A stretch of DNA of 64,000 nucleotides, from assembly GCF_018294505.1 (NCBI RefSeq), contig NC_057814.1, forward strand, positions 36,087,054-36,151,053, in the 5' to 3' direction. This document shows, in pieces, positions 33,397-45,660 of the stretch. The DNA is from Triticum aestivum. Lineage: Eukaryota > Streptophyta > Magnoliopsida > Poales > Poaceae. The notes under the pieces are model-generated. The model was not told where the DNA came from. It was given only the letters and a program-made list of their open reading frames with translations, and did no database searches. A program made the translations under genes and the position numbers. Position 1 is the stretch's first letter. Each line of letters begins with the position of its first letter.

Positions 33397-34560
33397 TTTT
33401 TTTTTAGAAAAGGAGGATGACCCCTGGCCTCTGCATCTGGGCGATGCATACGGCCACTTTATTAATTATTCTCACAAGATCTTACAAAGTCATACAACAG
33501 CAAGACTAAAGCCACTTTCTAAGCAACAACTGTTGCTACACCTATCCAATCGATGAAGGGGCGCTGATAGTCTGGGCCTAATACCAAACAGACATCGCAG
33601 CCAAACCTAAACATCTAAGACCTGAGGTCCCAACCAGGACGCCTGCCGGGTATGGGATACCTACCAGTCCGGCGCACTCCTCAACCAGGACGCCTGCCGG
33701 GTATGAGGCCGCCGCAGCCACCTGCCACCAAACCATCTTCAGAGCTGTACTGTTGCATCAACCTTGCACGGTCTAGCTACCGTCGACGCCACCACGACGC
33801 CAGACAGCTCCACCGCTCTGCGCTCGTCCATCCCGAGGCGGACACTCTGAAAGATCTGTCGTGTGTAGCACCTGCCGACTAGGCATGACTCAGCGTAGCA
33901 CCTGTCGGCCAGGCATGACTTGACATCTCTTACCAGACGCATCTGACGCAGTTAGAACGCCGCTCCTCCTGCCAACCTCCACACCATTGCCGCTGCTGGA
34001 GCTGACACACGAAGCCCTTCACCCATAGCAACTCCCCGAACGCCCAAGCCTCCCAAGACGGCGCCTCCATGGAGGTTACGACGCAAAGGGCACCGCCGCC
34101 GTCCAATCCAAGACGGATTTTGGACTTTCGTCCGGGAACGGGACGGAGGTGGATAGGAGGGACCTCGACTTCGCCATCAAGATGGGTAACGACGTCAAAG
34201 CCGTCGCCGATGCCGGGCCGAGCTAGCCGACCAAAGTTTCCTCCGGTCCTCTTCCTATACCACCAATCTCCATCTGCTTTGGATCTGGCAGCAGCCAAGA
34301 CCCGAAAACTCCAGAGAGGGAAGCACCATAAGGCTCAACACCTCCGGCGTAGATCCATCCAGGCGCCGGATCAAAAGACCCGACCTGGTCAGCGACGAAA
34401 GCCACCATCCTGCGCCGGCCGACGACGATCAGGCACCGGATCCAGAAGGATCGGACCCGAGACCGACGGCGCACGCGACCACCAGATCCCTCGCGGAGCT
34501 ACCCTACTTTGTGCATTTCGTTATCCGTTTGATACTGATTTCGTTGTCCGTTGTTTGATC
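33397..34560 (-). mobile_element. 5'-truncated LINE-type retroposon
   Basis: A T-run at 33397-33405 is the poly-A tail read on the minus strand, preceded (in element sense) by 'ggccaggggtcatcctcctt', a typical grass LINE 3' end. The body is GC-rich with no reverse transcriptase. The right (5') border near 34560 is uncertain. Confidence 0.45.
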
Positions 34561-34919
34561 ACGTAGGGTAGTTCATTACATTGCATGTGTAATATGGATA
34601 TAGGATACCGGATATGACGTACACGCTACACAGCTGTGCAGGCCAGAATTTGAGAATTGATAGGACGCGTCCGCCGACGTATAAAGGGCCTGATTCGATA
34701 ATCGCGGCTGCAGATGCTCTGAGCTTGTTCATGCGGTGGTGCGGGTGCGACGGTGCCATCCTTATAATCGCAAATAAATGAACAGGTAAACTTCAAGAAA
34801 GCTAAAGAAGCCGCTAACATAGACGCGGTGATCCGAAAGCTACGGTGGATCAACGTCGTACGGAGAGCATGGCGCCGCCGGCCTCCAACAAAAAATCTGA
34901 TGTGTATACCTTCGTAGTA

Positions 34920-34968
34920 CTCCCTCCGTCCCAAATTACTCACGACGAGTAATTTGGAACGGATGGAG
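34920..34968. mobile_element. Stowaway MITE, 49 bp
   Basis: CTCCCTCCGTCCCAAATTAC with inverse end, TA on both sides. Copy B at ~38508 has the empty site with a single TA ('ccttcctagctctc'). Confidence 0.9.
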
Positions 34969-36167
34969 TAGCTCTCAAAATTGCCCATCAACAAGGGACG
35001 CGTCCGTGTACAGGCCGAGCCGGGATAATCAGGAATCTAGGAGTACATCGACCGGTAGGAGAGAAATCGAAGAGCCACGGACCACGGAGACGCGGTCAGG
35101 CGAAAGCTACGGCGCGTGCATGTGCTCCTACGGCGCGCCGGCCGGGTGACTGTAGGGGCGGCGCCGGAGGCGGACAGCTGATGGACGCCGGCATGGGCGG
35201 AGGTGGACCGACGCCGCGCGCCGTCACGCTTTCTCGATCAATCGATCGATCGCGCATCGTCCCTGATTACACCACGTAAGCGAGCAACATCTTATGGCAC
35301 GCGGCAACTTCGGGATTTTTCGACGGAATGGTACATTGACAGGGAAAGATGTGCGTATTTTCAGTTCAACGGCGCTGTACATAATTATGGACTGGACTTG
35401 GATGATGCGAGCTTTGCCACTGTTCGAGAGTTTACTAGCTCGGCTCGATGATGTTAATCAGCAGGTGGTGATAAATTAGCGTATCAATGGCAACGTCCAC
35501 CGTCCACGTCGTCATTGTACTTAGAAACAATCTAACGTCCGTCTACATTGGACGAGTGGCACTGCTGAGCAAATACAATTAGTGCTTGTGGTACTATCCA
35601 CAGTAAGAGAGAAAATACGAAGAATTGGTTCATTGCACTGTGTTGCTAATCATTTTGTCTAGGGATGTAATGGCACCGCTAATCCAATACTGTTGTTAAT
35701 CTGGATGTTTGATCAAGATTATTCAAGACGATTCATTGCTAGTAGAACTGTTGCTAGCTTGCGGCCGGGTCCTCGATCGATCGATAGAACTGGTGCTGAC
35801 ACTTAAGGCTACATGCTACATCGATCCGATACAGAGAGATCGGATACTGGATATGGGTATGCACTTGGTGAGATGCGTTGAGACCAATCTGGAAAAAAGG
35901 ATGGACAAAACGCGAGCAGATTGAACCGGGAAACAGGCATGTCTTAACCGATTCTTGCTTGTTGGTGCGGCATTTAATTCCGCTGACGTCGACTGCTCCC
36001 TGCTGATCGAGAGAGATCACCTTTTTTATTGTCCTAAAGAATACACTTACATATTGTCCACTAATATATAAGCACACCGTCACACCTGGCATGGCAGAGG
36101 TAACAAAACTAAAATGGAAAAGCATTAGGTGCATTCCCCTCGTCCCTCGAGACGAGAAAAACATTAG

Positions 36168-36589
36168 GTCATCTTCAACATGTACTCTCAAAACACCCAG
36201 AAACATTTAGAATGAGTTGTTCAGACACTGCAGCCATGCAACACGGACCTGTATTTGTTTGCGGACGCGTCCGCGTCGTTTTTCATGTAAATCGGAAGCA
36301 AACTTGACAGACTTTACGGGAGTCCGAACCTCCGCCACGTTGAATTCTGACACCCCGACCCAGCCAAAACTGAGATGAGCCCGCTCATTTGGAGCGCCCT
36401 GCAATGTTTCCGCTCAAAACCCCCCCTTTTCGCCACCCTTAACCCCAATTCCTGCGTTTTTTTATTCCCTCGCCATCATCTGGTGATCCAACCGACCCAA
36501 CAAAAGTGCTGCCCAAGAAGGTTAGAACGGCGTTCCAGCGAAAAAAGTTGGAGGAGGAAAAGGAGAAGCGAGGGATGGTGGCCAAGATG
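36168..36589. mobile_element. Harbinger-like element, truncated copy
   Basis: Starts after TTA with GGTCATCTTCAACATG and follows 40250-40671, then stops at the end of duplication copy A. Confidence 0.6.
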
Positions 36590-36884
36590 ATGGAGATGAT
36601 GAGTATAATGTTTGTTTAGGAAACATAGGATAGCGTAGGATTTATTCCACTCCAGCCACGACTTCTGCAATCCATCGACCGTTACGACTGGGGGGAGGGG
36701 GGGTCCGTCGGCTTGCCTTCGGATTCTTCTCCAATCCCATCGTCTGTGTCGCTACCGTTGTGACTGCGGGGGGATGTTGAGTATAATGTTTACCAAGATG
36801 ATCATGTACTCCTATATATATGCCCACGAGGCTCAATCAATAAACAATCGATTCCACCAATTCCCTCTATTCCCCTCTTACAGG

Positions 36885-37660
36885 AGTATATCACCGCAGC
36901 GCATGAAGGGACGTTCATTTCCGACAGACAAAAGGACGAGCCGACTGAGGTCCTCGGGAATCCTGAGCACCCTGGACGAACACGAGGCACACCAGGCTCC
37001 GTTCCGTGGGTGGTTGGGTTTCCCGGTGCAGGCGGTTACAGAAGCCGGGAGAGAAAGAGGAAAGCGGAGCTGAGCGAAATGCAGAAGCTCAATGCAAGAC
37101 TAGTAAAGCTAGAGGAACTTGAGAGCCAGCGAGCTGCCGGCCAACCATCTCAGCGGCACGAAGCTACCCCGCCATCTCAGCGGAGAAGCAGCGTGCTTCC
37201 ACGGAGCCCGTTCAGCCTGACTTCACGGCTCCTCGCTACCCCGTGGATACTATCACGGAGACTCAACACTGCCAGCTTATGACGAAATGGCAGAACCTCA
37301 CTTTGAAGGCAGCTGTCGGCTCTATTGCACCTCCTCAACCTGACGGAACTTTTCACTTCTGTCCGATTCCACATGGCTATGTTGTTGTGACGGTGGATGA
37401 AATAATGGAGGGATTTGAGGAGCTCGAGCTTGACCACCCTACAGGTGAAGGGGAGAATCAACTGGTTTATGCTCTAAGGAGTACATGTCTATGGCGGAAG
37501 GAGTACATCAAGCTTCCAAACTGGACGCCTCCGTCTCCTCCTCCGGCGAGTCAGGGCGCTCCGCCTCCTCCTCCTCCTCCGGCGAGTCAGGGCACTCCGC
37601 CTCCTCCTCCTCCCCCGGCGAGTGATCAGGGCACTCCGCCTCCTTCTCCGCCGGAGTTAA
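36885..37660 (+). pseudogene. Fragment of a CACTA-associated protein gene (DUF8039-like), frameshifted
   Basis: Three successive plus frames: near 36960-37040 ('ILSTLDEHEAHQAPFRGWLG'), 37030-37200 a basic helical stretch ('RERKRKAELSEMQKLNARLV'), and 37243-37660 with 'IPHGYVVVTVDEIMEGFEEL' and 'YIKLPNWTPPSPPP' followed by a Pro-rich repeat ('ASQGTPPPPPPPAS' units). This order (basic coiled region, small β domain, 'NWTPP' and polyproline) is what I know from En/Spm-type transposon proteins of grasses. The first two exons lie in different frames from the third. It fills the gap between the two copies of the segmental duplication and merges into copy B at 37651. Confidence 0.55.
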
Positions 37661-40600
37661 TCGCCTATCTACCGCCAGTCCACTGTAGACTGCACCGCGC
37701 GCGCGCAGAGCGGAGGGCGAATGGATGCTTGGATAGTGCACGCTGTATCACACCATTCCCATGTTGGTTGGGCAGTGCACGCATACGTGTGATCCGGGAG
37801 TACGGCACCCGGCCAGGTGCGCGTGTTGCTCCATGCATCCATCCATGCGCGCGTGTCCGGGGCGTTTTACTGCCCTAAATTTCTTATTTGTAAACGAAGG
37901 TTTGCGCTGATAAAAGTTGGCATTGCATTTGCATCAATGCGTGCTGCTCGAGGACACGTGGTTGGTTCAACCGAGAATGCAGCTAGCTTGTTAGCTTGGC
38001 CGGACTGATGTGACCGAGGGCATGTGCCACCACACCGTACGTGGTACGCGCCTCCTGTTTTCAGTGGACAAATTGGTGGGGTTAATTTGGATAGAGACAA
38101 TATAGCAGGCTGGCACGATGGGATGTGCGTTATTCGTCCCCAACATTGTTGGAGCCGTCCAAACTTTCAGGAATCAGCAACCCTCAACATATATTAATCT
38201 TCCTACCTACGGTAGTTCAGCAAGAGCAAAAAATACTAATAAAAACTGATGTAGTTTTACTATGTTTAGACACCATAGTTTCTTTTCAATTATAGCGTCT
38301 TGTTGGGGGTTGCGTTCCGTGAGCTTGTTCATGCGGTGGTGCCGGTGCCATCCTTGTAATCGCATGCAAATGAACCGGTAAGCTACAAGAAAGCAAAAGA
38401 AGCCGCTAATGTAGACGCGGTGATCCGAAAGCTACGGTGGATCAACGTCGTACGGAGAGCATGGCACCGCCGGCCTCCAACAAAAATTTCGATGTGTACA
38501 CCTTCCTAGCTCTCATGCGTACCCATCAACAAGGGACACGTCACCCTCAAAAAAAAAAGGTCACATCCGTGTACCATAGTTTAAAAAAACCGAACCGAAA
38601 AAGTTGTCGGTTCAGGTTTTTATCAGTCGGACCGCCGGTTCGATTGTCGGTTTTTTAAAGCAATAAAATAATATATGTTGAGTAACATCTGTGCTAATAT
38701 AGTGTGAAATAATGGTTAAATAAAATTATTTTCATGTAGTTGACAACAAAGTAGCATAGCCGAGTTGGTTATTGGGCCATGGGCAAGTCCCTATTACTTC
38801 TGGAATGACCTGGGAACAAATCTCATTTCTCCCAATTTCTATTAAAATATTTTCCTGGTTTAATTGTTTGATTTTTTCATCGATTTTTCAGAAAACCGGC
38901 CGGGTTGACCGGTTTTCTTTGGTCTAATTGCAGAATGGTCTTATTAGCTTGAAAAACCGTTGAGGCCGCCGGTTCCGGTTTTTTTCGGTTCGACCGCTGG
39001 TCTGGTCCGGTTTTTTAAACTATGCCGTGTACAGGCCGAGCCGGGATCGGGGTAATCAGGAATCTAATCTACATCGACCGGTAGGAGAGAAATGGAAGAG
39101 CCACGTACCACGGAGACGCGGTCAGATGAAAGCTACGACGCGTGCGTGTGCTCCTACGGCGCATCGGCCGGGTGACTGTAGGGGCGGCGCCGGAGGCGGA
39201 CAGCTGATGGACGCCGGCATGGGGCGGAGGTGGACCGACGCCGCCGTCAAGCTTTCTCGATCCATCGATCGCGCATCAAAAACCCATCCGTGGTAACGCC
39301 ACGCAAGCAAGCAAGCAAGAAGTTATGGCACGCGGCAACTTCGAGATTTTTTCAGAGACTGAGAAGTTTATCTGAGGTTGATGGATTTGACAGGGAAAGA
39401 TGCATGTGCGTATCTCAGTTCAACGGCGCTGTAGATGGTTATGGAAGTACTGGATGATAGTACTAGCTCTGCCACTGTTCGAGAGTTTGCTAACTCGGCT
39501 AGCTGTGTTCAGCTAAGCGATGATGTTAATTAGCAGCTGGTGATAAATCAGCGTACGTGTCTGACATTCTTACACGGACCCGCACCGTCCACCTCACACT
39601 GTTCGACCGTTTACACGTCTTCTTACGTGCGTGCGTGCAGACGTTCGTCTGAGCTACATTGCACTGTAGTGTATACAGTAAGGGAGAAAATAGTTTGAAG
39701 AGTTAATGCATTGCATTGTCGCTGGTTAATCATCATGTCTGGACATGTAATGGCACCGCTAATCAAATAGTGGCGCTAATCTGGATGTTTGAACAAGATT
39801 CGGAGACCATTCATTGCCTGCACTGCTGCTGGCTTACTGCCGGGCCAAGATTGAAGAGCTACCATTAATTATACGTAGTATGCAGGACTAAGCTACAGGA
39901 TATAGTATCAAATCGGATACAGCGAGATCATCTGGATATGTGTATGCACTTGGTGAGATGCGTTGAGACCAATCTGGAAAAAAGGATGGACAAAACGCGA
40001 GCAGATTGAACCGGGAAACAGGCATGTCTTAACCGATTCTTGCTTGTTGGTGCCGCATTTAATTCCGGTGACGTCGACTGCTCCCAGCTGATCGTGAGAG
40101 ATCACCTTTTTTATTGTCCAAAAAATGCACTTATATATTGTTCACTAATATATACGCACACCGTCACACCTGCATGGCACAGGTAACAAAAATAAAATGA
40201 AAAAGCATTAGGCGCATTCCCCTTGTCCCTCGAGACGAGAAAAACATTACGACAACTTCAACACGGGCCCTCAAAACACACACAAACATTCAGAATGAGT
40301 TGTTCGGACACTGCAGCCATGCAACACAGACCCGTATTTGTTTGCCGACACATCCGCGTTGTTTTTTTCGTAAATCGGAAGCAAACTTGACAGACTTTAC
40401 GGGAGTTCGGACCACCGCCACGTTGGACTCTGACACCCTGACCCACCCAAAAGTGAGATGGGTGCGCTCATTTGGAGCGGCCCGCAATGTTTCCGCTCAA
40501 AAAACCCCTTTTCGCCACCCTTAACCCCAATTCCTGCGTTTTTTGATTCGGTCGCCATCGTCTGGTGATCCAACCGACCCAACAAAAGTGCCCCCCAAGA

Positions 40601-40671
40601 AGGTTAGAAGGGTGTTCCAGCGAAAAAAGTTAGAGGAGGAAAAGGAGAAGTGAGGGATGGTGGCCAAGATG
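37651..40671 (+). repeat. Segmental duplication, copy B
   Basis: Second copy of 31728-36589. It lacks the Harbinger/LINE block and Stowaway of copy A, and contains a private hAT element at 38575. It continues into the full-length Harbinger element at 40250-41294, which in copy A is cut off, so the right breakpoint lies inside that element. Confidence 0.85.
38575..39024. mobile_element. hAT-type non-autonomous element, 450 bp
   Basis: Inverted ends CATAGTTTAAAAAA and TTTTTTAAACTATG, 8-bp target duplication CCGTGTAC (38567-38574 and 39025-39032). Copy A carries the empty site with one CCGTGTAC. Inner arms 'ggttcaggtttttatc' and 'ccggccgggttgaccgg' are G/C-rich; no gene. Confidence 0.9.
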
Positions 40672-41294
40672 GCGGTGAGGTTCAAGGGAATCTTGGCGAA
40701 GAAGGAGGAGCCATGTGTCAAGCGGTCCGACGTGAAGGAGAAAAAAGAAGGCAGAGAGATTTAACATCTTGATGATTGTGATTGAGAAGAAGATCAACCT
40801 CGGAGAGAAGAAGACCAAGCTCGAAGAGAGAATGGTTGAGCTCGCGGCTGCTTCGATGGATACCATAATTTTGATCATGAGGATGGATGAATTGGATAAC
40901 GATGTGGCGACGGTCGTGCGTGCCATCCATGTCAAGATGTTGAAGCGCTTGACGGCCGAGATGGAGGCAGCTAAGGAGGCGGATGGTAAGAAGGAGCCGG
41001 CGGCAGACTAAGCGAGAAGGCTTGGACAACCGGTTTGGCAGGGCGAAATTGTTGTTTTTTGAATGGATTGTCGGACTCGGACGGAAACTTTTATGATCGT
41101 AAGCATGTAAAACTATGAACTATGAACACCACACTTTAAGTTGCTCATATTGCTATGCATTTGAAATGAAATTGCCCAGACCAAGGCGGTTGGATGACCG
41201 GCTTCCGCATACATGCCCACAGACTGATGAACTGGTCTAGACTAGTCCACCAACAAATGGTGTGTCGGTTTTAGGAGACGGCGTCGGAATGCCC
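40250..41294. mobile_element. Harbinger-like element with ORF1-type remnant
   Basis: The left end follows TTA. The right end is the inverse of GGGCATTCCGACGCCGTC at 41294, followed by TTG. The ends are diverged, so the borders are approximate. It contains the reading-frame remnant described next. Confidence 0.5.
40558..41011 (+). pseudogene. Harbinger ORF1-like (NAM-associated-type) C-terminal remnant
   Basis: Read plus: 'KVPPKKVRRVFQRKKLEEEK' then a stop, 'GMVAKMAVRFKGILAKKEEP' to a stop near 40761, then 40769-41011 open with 'KKINLGEKKTKLEERMVELA' and 'MDELDNDVATVVRAIHVKML'. Long charged helices of this type form the C-terminal part of proteins encoded beside Harbinger transposases. Two stops and one frame change make it dead. 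The first part is repeated at 36500-36589 in copy A. Confidence 0.5.
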
Positions 41295-42185
41295 TTGGGT
41301 GCCTGAATCCGCCAAGTCTCGACAGCACAGGGTGCCAAAAGCAGTGTAATTGCAAATTTCACAGTAACCTACTGGTGTTGCGCCATCTCCCTACCTGTCA
41401 TGCCTAGTTTGTCTTTGAGAGCTATCGACAGCAGTTGAGCCAGAAAGTTTAAGACGGTGGACACATGTACAGAGTATAGTAGTATTTCACACAACGGGAA
41501 CAAAGAACAATGGCAAATGGCATGGACACATCACACATGCGCGGTGGCGATTAAGCAGATACGACTAGTACATGATGTCATGATAGCTAGGTCCATGTGG
41601 TATGTAGACTCATGACGGATCACTGGCCAGGTAGATAGATAGCGATGAGGAGAAAGAAGGGGTCGCCGCACCGCCAGGGCCGGCCGGAGCTGTTGGCGGT
41701 TGCGTCGTGTGCATCGGCCGTCGGTACTTTGGGTAGGGCATGCAGAGGGCGCTCACGGACAGATAGATTGATAGGCACTGCAGTGCACCACCGAAAGCCT
41801 TGATTTGCTACGGAGAGCCCCACCCACACCCTTGTCGTCTCAAGCCGACCGGATTGACCCTTTCTTCTCTGCCTTCCCTCGTCTTCTCGTCTCTGATCAT
41901 GGCGTCCTTCCATTTAAGAGCCCCAAATTGCAGACGGGAGGGCACGCAGGAGGAAGGGGGCGGTCCTGCTGGGCCGGCTCAGGCGCCCAATGGTCAAGCC
42001 GTGCTGACTTTTCATTGAACAACCTAATCGGTTGATGCTTCAACCGCTGCTACTTGGGTGGGGATTCGCCGTTTGGGGGCCGGCTGTGGTCTCGGCGGGA
42101 CAATTTGTCGGTCCGGCCAGCAATCACAAACACATGATGGTGAGATAAAATGATAGCTCACGTATAAGTTTCAGAACGCACCTTA
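41295..42185. other. No gene recognised
   Basis: Short frames only, none with a domain. A CT-rich stretch at 41860-41890 precedes an ATG but the frame behind it is unremarkable. Confidence 0.5.
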
Positions 42186-42836
42186 GGGCATCTCAACACT
42201 GAGCCACAAATTTGCTCAGGCGTCCGTCTGCGGATAGGAGGGGAAGTCCGCAGACACAAATACAGTAGCCGGTTATCCAATCATAGTCACAAATGTCCGC
42301 AGCAGTCTTTCGTTAAACATGCTAAACAACGGTCAATTAAAAAAAATCCCTTCCGCCGAACAAGCAACATGTATACCATGCACCTTCCGCCAAACACTTC
42401 GGCCAAAGCAATGCATTTAAAAAAAAATTAACATCAGTGCATTCGGCGGAAGGTGTTCGGAAGCAACGCATTTAGTAATAATTAGAGCTCCCGGCTGAGT
42501 AAATCATGTAAAGCTAGAGAGCTACTACGTGCCTTCCGCCAAATCAAGCTAACTTGAAGCCTTAGGCCAAGCATCATGCTAATCAGTTAATAATCAAGTT
42601 CTTCTTCCGCCAAATAGGATCGGGCTCCCGCCGTCATGCACGGACGAGGGCACGTGGTGGCTTTTGAGATGGATGTCCGGATTCACACAAAGCCCCCCAC
42701 CTTTGTCTCCAGTTTACAAGTTTGCAAGAAAAAATGCGTCCGGATTGATACAGGCCCGCACTGAATGGCACAACACATCCAAACATCGCGATCTGGACGT
42801 ATGCAGACGGTTTGAGGGTTGGCGTTCGAGATGCCC
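42186..42836. mobile_element. Harbinger-type non-autonomous element, 651 bp
   Basis: Starts GGGCATCTCAACAC and ends with the inverse of GGGCATCTCGAACGCC, TTA on both sides (42183-42185, 42837-42839). Confidence 0.8.
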
Positions 42837-43280
42837 TTACTTAGCTTCTCACTCTCTTGTCAACTTGTGTGCCTCCACCACACTGTTGCGGTGAAAACAT
42901 TTCGACCTCAGTGTATTGTCTCTCGGCCATGGTTCATATCCGGGACATCGATGTGTGCTACAAGCTCACATCAGTTTTATGGGCCGAAATATTAGTGTTC
43001 TATTATTTTTCGCCGAGTTGTTTAGGCAAAAAGCCCCCGTTGGTGTGTTGTGGCTGGTTTTGGGCTATTTCAATCAAATATAACGTGCCTATGACAAGAA
43101 GAAAAGAAACATCAATAGAAGTTGGATCAACTGATTGAGGGCCATACTTCACAATTGCGACTTGAGAGAAATCAGAAGAAAATTTATCAAAAAGGAAAAC
43201 ATAATTTTAGCCAACAAATTATCTAGCAATTAGAGAGTTTGATTTAAAAGCAAAATATGAAATATATCAAGAAAAACATA

Positions 43281-43562
43281 CTCCCTCCTTTCCGGTTTAT
43301 AAGTCTTATCTCAACTTTTTTGGTTTTCCAATTTAAAGGGCTCATCTCCATATCATTTTTAGTTTCCAATGCGTATTAAACTTTGCATGCAAGAATTAAA
43401 AAGAAACACACCAATGCATGTAATGTTCCTACTCATATAGTGGCCAAGCATGCATGCACTATAATTAATCTAAATTAATGCACGAGATACATTCATCCAC
43501 TCACAAAATGCCTTGGTTGATGAGATTTGAGATTTGAGACCTATAAACCAAAAGGGAGGGAG
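43281..43562. mobile_element. Stowaway-type MITE, 282 bp
   Basis: CTCCCTCCTTTCCGG at the left, inverse AAAAGGGAGGGAG at the right, TA on both sides. Confidence 0.85.
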
Positions 43563-45315
43563 TAGGTTTTTAGGTAAAAATTTATTGAGCAATTAGAAAT
43601 GTTGCCAGGTATTTTAAAGAAAAATTCAGGAAAATTATCAAATGAAAACATAACTTTAGCTATGAAATTGCGAACAACTAGGAATGGAGCGAACATTTTG
43701 AACGAAAATATCAAAATAAAACATAAGCTTTTAGCTACAGATTTTTTTTTGCGGTGTTAGATAACTTGTTATTGATCAATTGGAAATGGAGTTCGACACT
43801 CTGAAGGGAAAACCAAAAGAAATAGTATCATTTTCAGCAAACAAAAATATTGAGAAATTAGAAACAGGACCCAACATTTCGAAAAAAATAGGGAAGCTAT
43901 CAACAGAAATTTGGATCCTTTTCGAATTCTAAGATTGATGGTCTCCGTATATAGGACTGAAAAAACGGTAGTCCACCCTCCTTTCATAATGGTTGGTGTT
44001 CTAGATATTGATAATTTCATCTATAGAGTGTGGAAGTTTGCTAAGTTTAACTTTCGAACTTAGCCAAAAAAAAAGGTTTGACTTGAAAGGGAGGGAATAT
44101 TTACAACCAGGTATATATGGAACGAGAAAAAAATGGAGAAAAACATGTACACAGTACAGAACCTGCGTTGTTTCAACCACCCACAAGGCCACAACCCTGG
44201 ACGACGAAAAAGGATAGACCTCGCATACCAAAAGCGGTGGCCGGCTGCTATCTTTGAGGCGCGCCATTACTGCTGGATCAGCGGCGCTGCGCCTCTGGGT
44301 GCTAATTAAGCACGGTACTATTAGCACCATTATTGAGGGCAATGAAGGGGTGCTAACTACAGTGACCTTTACGCTAATATGATTGGCCACGCTGAGTCCC
44401 TGGCCTGCTAACGGAAGAATCAATGGCCGGGCCGTGCTTCATCGTTGTAACTAGACTGGGCGCAATGTTCGGCGACTCATTTGCCGAAACAGAATTGTGG
44501 GTGAGCGATGGCGATGGCTCCATGGATACTACTACATGCAATGCAACACATGGCTCGCCGCCCACCGACGTCCAACCAACATGTCCGTCCGTCGATGTGA
44601 GCAAAAGATGGATCGATCGATCGGCGTACGTCGGGCAGCAATCGGTGAATGCATGCGAGGAAAGATAGATGGGTCGGTGCTAAGCTTGGTGGAAGAGCGT
44701 ACAAAGAGCTTTGCACTATTTTTGACATCAACTCAGTCCGTACACTACAACGACTATAGAAATCGAGCACGCCACTCCGTCCAAAGCCCAAAGCCCAAAG
44801 CATTGGCTAAAACATTTTTGAAAGGAAATGTTGTACTATTCGGGTCTCTGCAACAAGACAATGCCAGAAATGTGTGACATTCTGTTCCTTCATAACATGC
44901 AGGACTTGCGTGCCATTGTATTAAGAATAAGATGTTTTCTCCAGAAATGTGCGTCAATGATAGTAGCATAACTTTGATTACTCGATTACGCGCTGTGCAC
45001 CTTGGACTGCAGCACCTAGTACCGTAGTACCTTGGAAGTGGGTTTGCCTGGCGATGGCGTCGTCGGTCATGGGTGCACTAGTTAATGGCACCCGAATAGG
45101 TTGGTTAACTACTAGGGTTTGGTGGCCTGGGTCCGGCCGCTCCGACTCTGACCTTATTAACAATCAAGCAATTAACAAAGGGAGGGCCGGTGTCGTCTGG
45201 AAGTACACTGTGCTCCAAGTAGGTACCTAGCTTTGCCCTACACAGCACGACGTGTCAATCACTTGTACCCTTACACAGCTCGACGTGTCAAAATCACTTG
45301 TACTAACAAACTGCA
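43563..45315. other. No gene recognised; diverged AT-rich repeats
   Basis: 43150-43910 contains several diverged copies of an AT-rich ~110-bp motif ('attgagcaattagaaat', 'aaaacataactttagct') spanning the MITE. 43911-45315 has only short frames. Confidence 0.5.
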
Positions 45316-45609
45316 CGTGGAGATGACAAGAGGCACAGGACCTCACTCACTCACTCCCCCCACACTGCATTGCATGAACCACACGAGCCCACGAGCACGT
45401 AGGCCTGCACCTTCCTTCGTCAAAAAAATGAATGAACACCAGTTGTCCTTAAAAACATGGGTGGGCATTGAGTTCTCGATGTAGACGTCACTGCTTGAAA
45501 AGCGGTGGATCTTGCATGTTCAGTTCCTGCAGGAAGCACATAAATTTTCTGTACTCCAAATGGTGCTGCTTTTCAATTTTGTTTCTACTCCGATTATTGA
45601 TGCGTTTCA
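45316..45609 (+). repeat. Direct repeat, copy 1 (about 290 bp)
   Basis: Shares 'gaatgaacaccagttgtcct', 'gtagacgtcactgcttgaaa' and 'ttgatgcgtttc' with 46551-46848 in order and orientation. Non-coding. Confidence 0.9.
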
Positions 45610-45660
45610 CTTGTACTCCTGCACGGCTGCACAGCTCGACGCGTCAATCACTTGTACTAA

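Larger units (their letters stand above)
32689..34717. mobile_element. Harbinger-like element with a nested retroposon, present only in copy A
   Basis: Begins near GGGCATCCAAACC and ends with the inverse of GAGCATCTGCAGCC, end types seen in the other Harbinger-like elements here. Copy B shows the joined flanks ('gttgcgttccgtgagcttg'). The target duplication is not clean, so the exact borders are approximate. Confidence 0.5.
31728..36589 (+). repeat. Segmental duplication, copy A
   Basis: Collinear with 37651-40671 in the same orientation. Landmarks are 'ccggagttaatcgcctatct' (31728), 'gataaaagttggcattgcat' (~32150), 'ttcatgcggtggtg' (~34727), 'gtgtacaggccgagccggga' (~35007) and the run up to 'ggtggccaagatg' (36589). 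Copy A contains three additions missing from copy B: a Stowaway end near 32047, the Harbinger/LINE block 32689-34717 and the Stowaway at 34920. No coding gene is visible in the duplicated DNA. Confidence 0.85.

Noticed and set aside
39027..39457. Small frames repeated in both copies of the segmental duplication (also 35203-35479)
   Set aside because: The frames differ between the copies through indels, so there is no sign of coding constraint.
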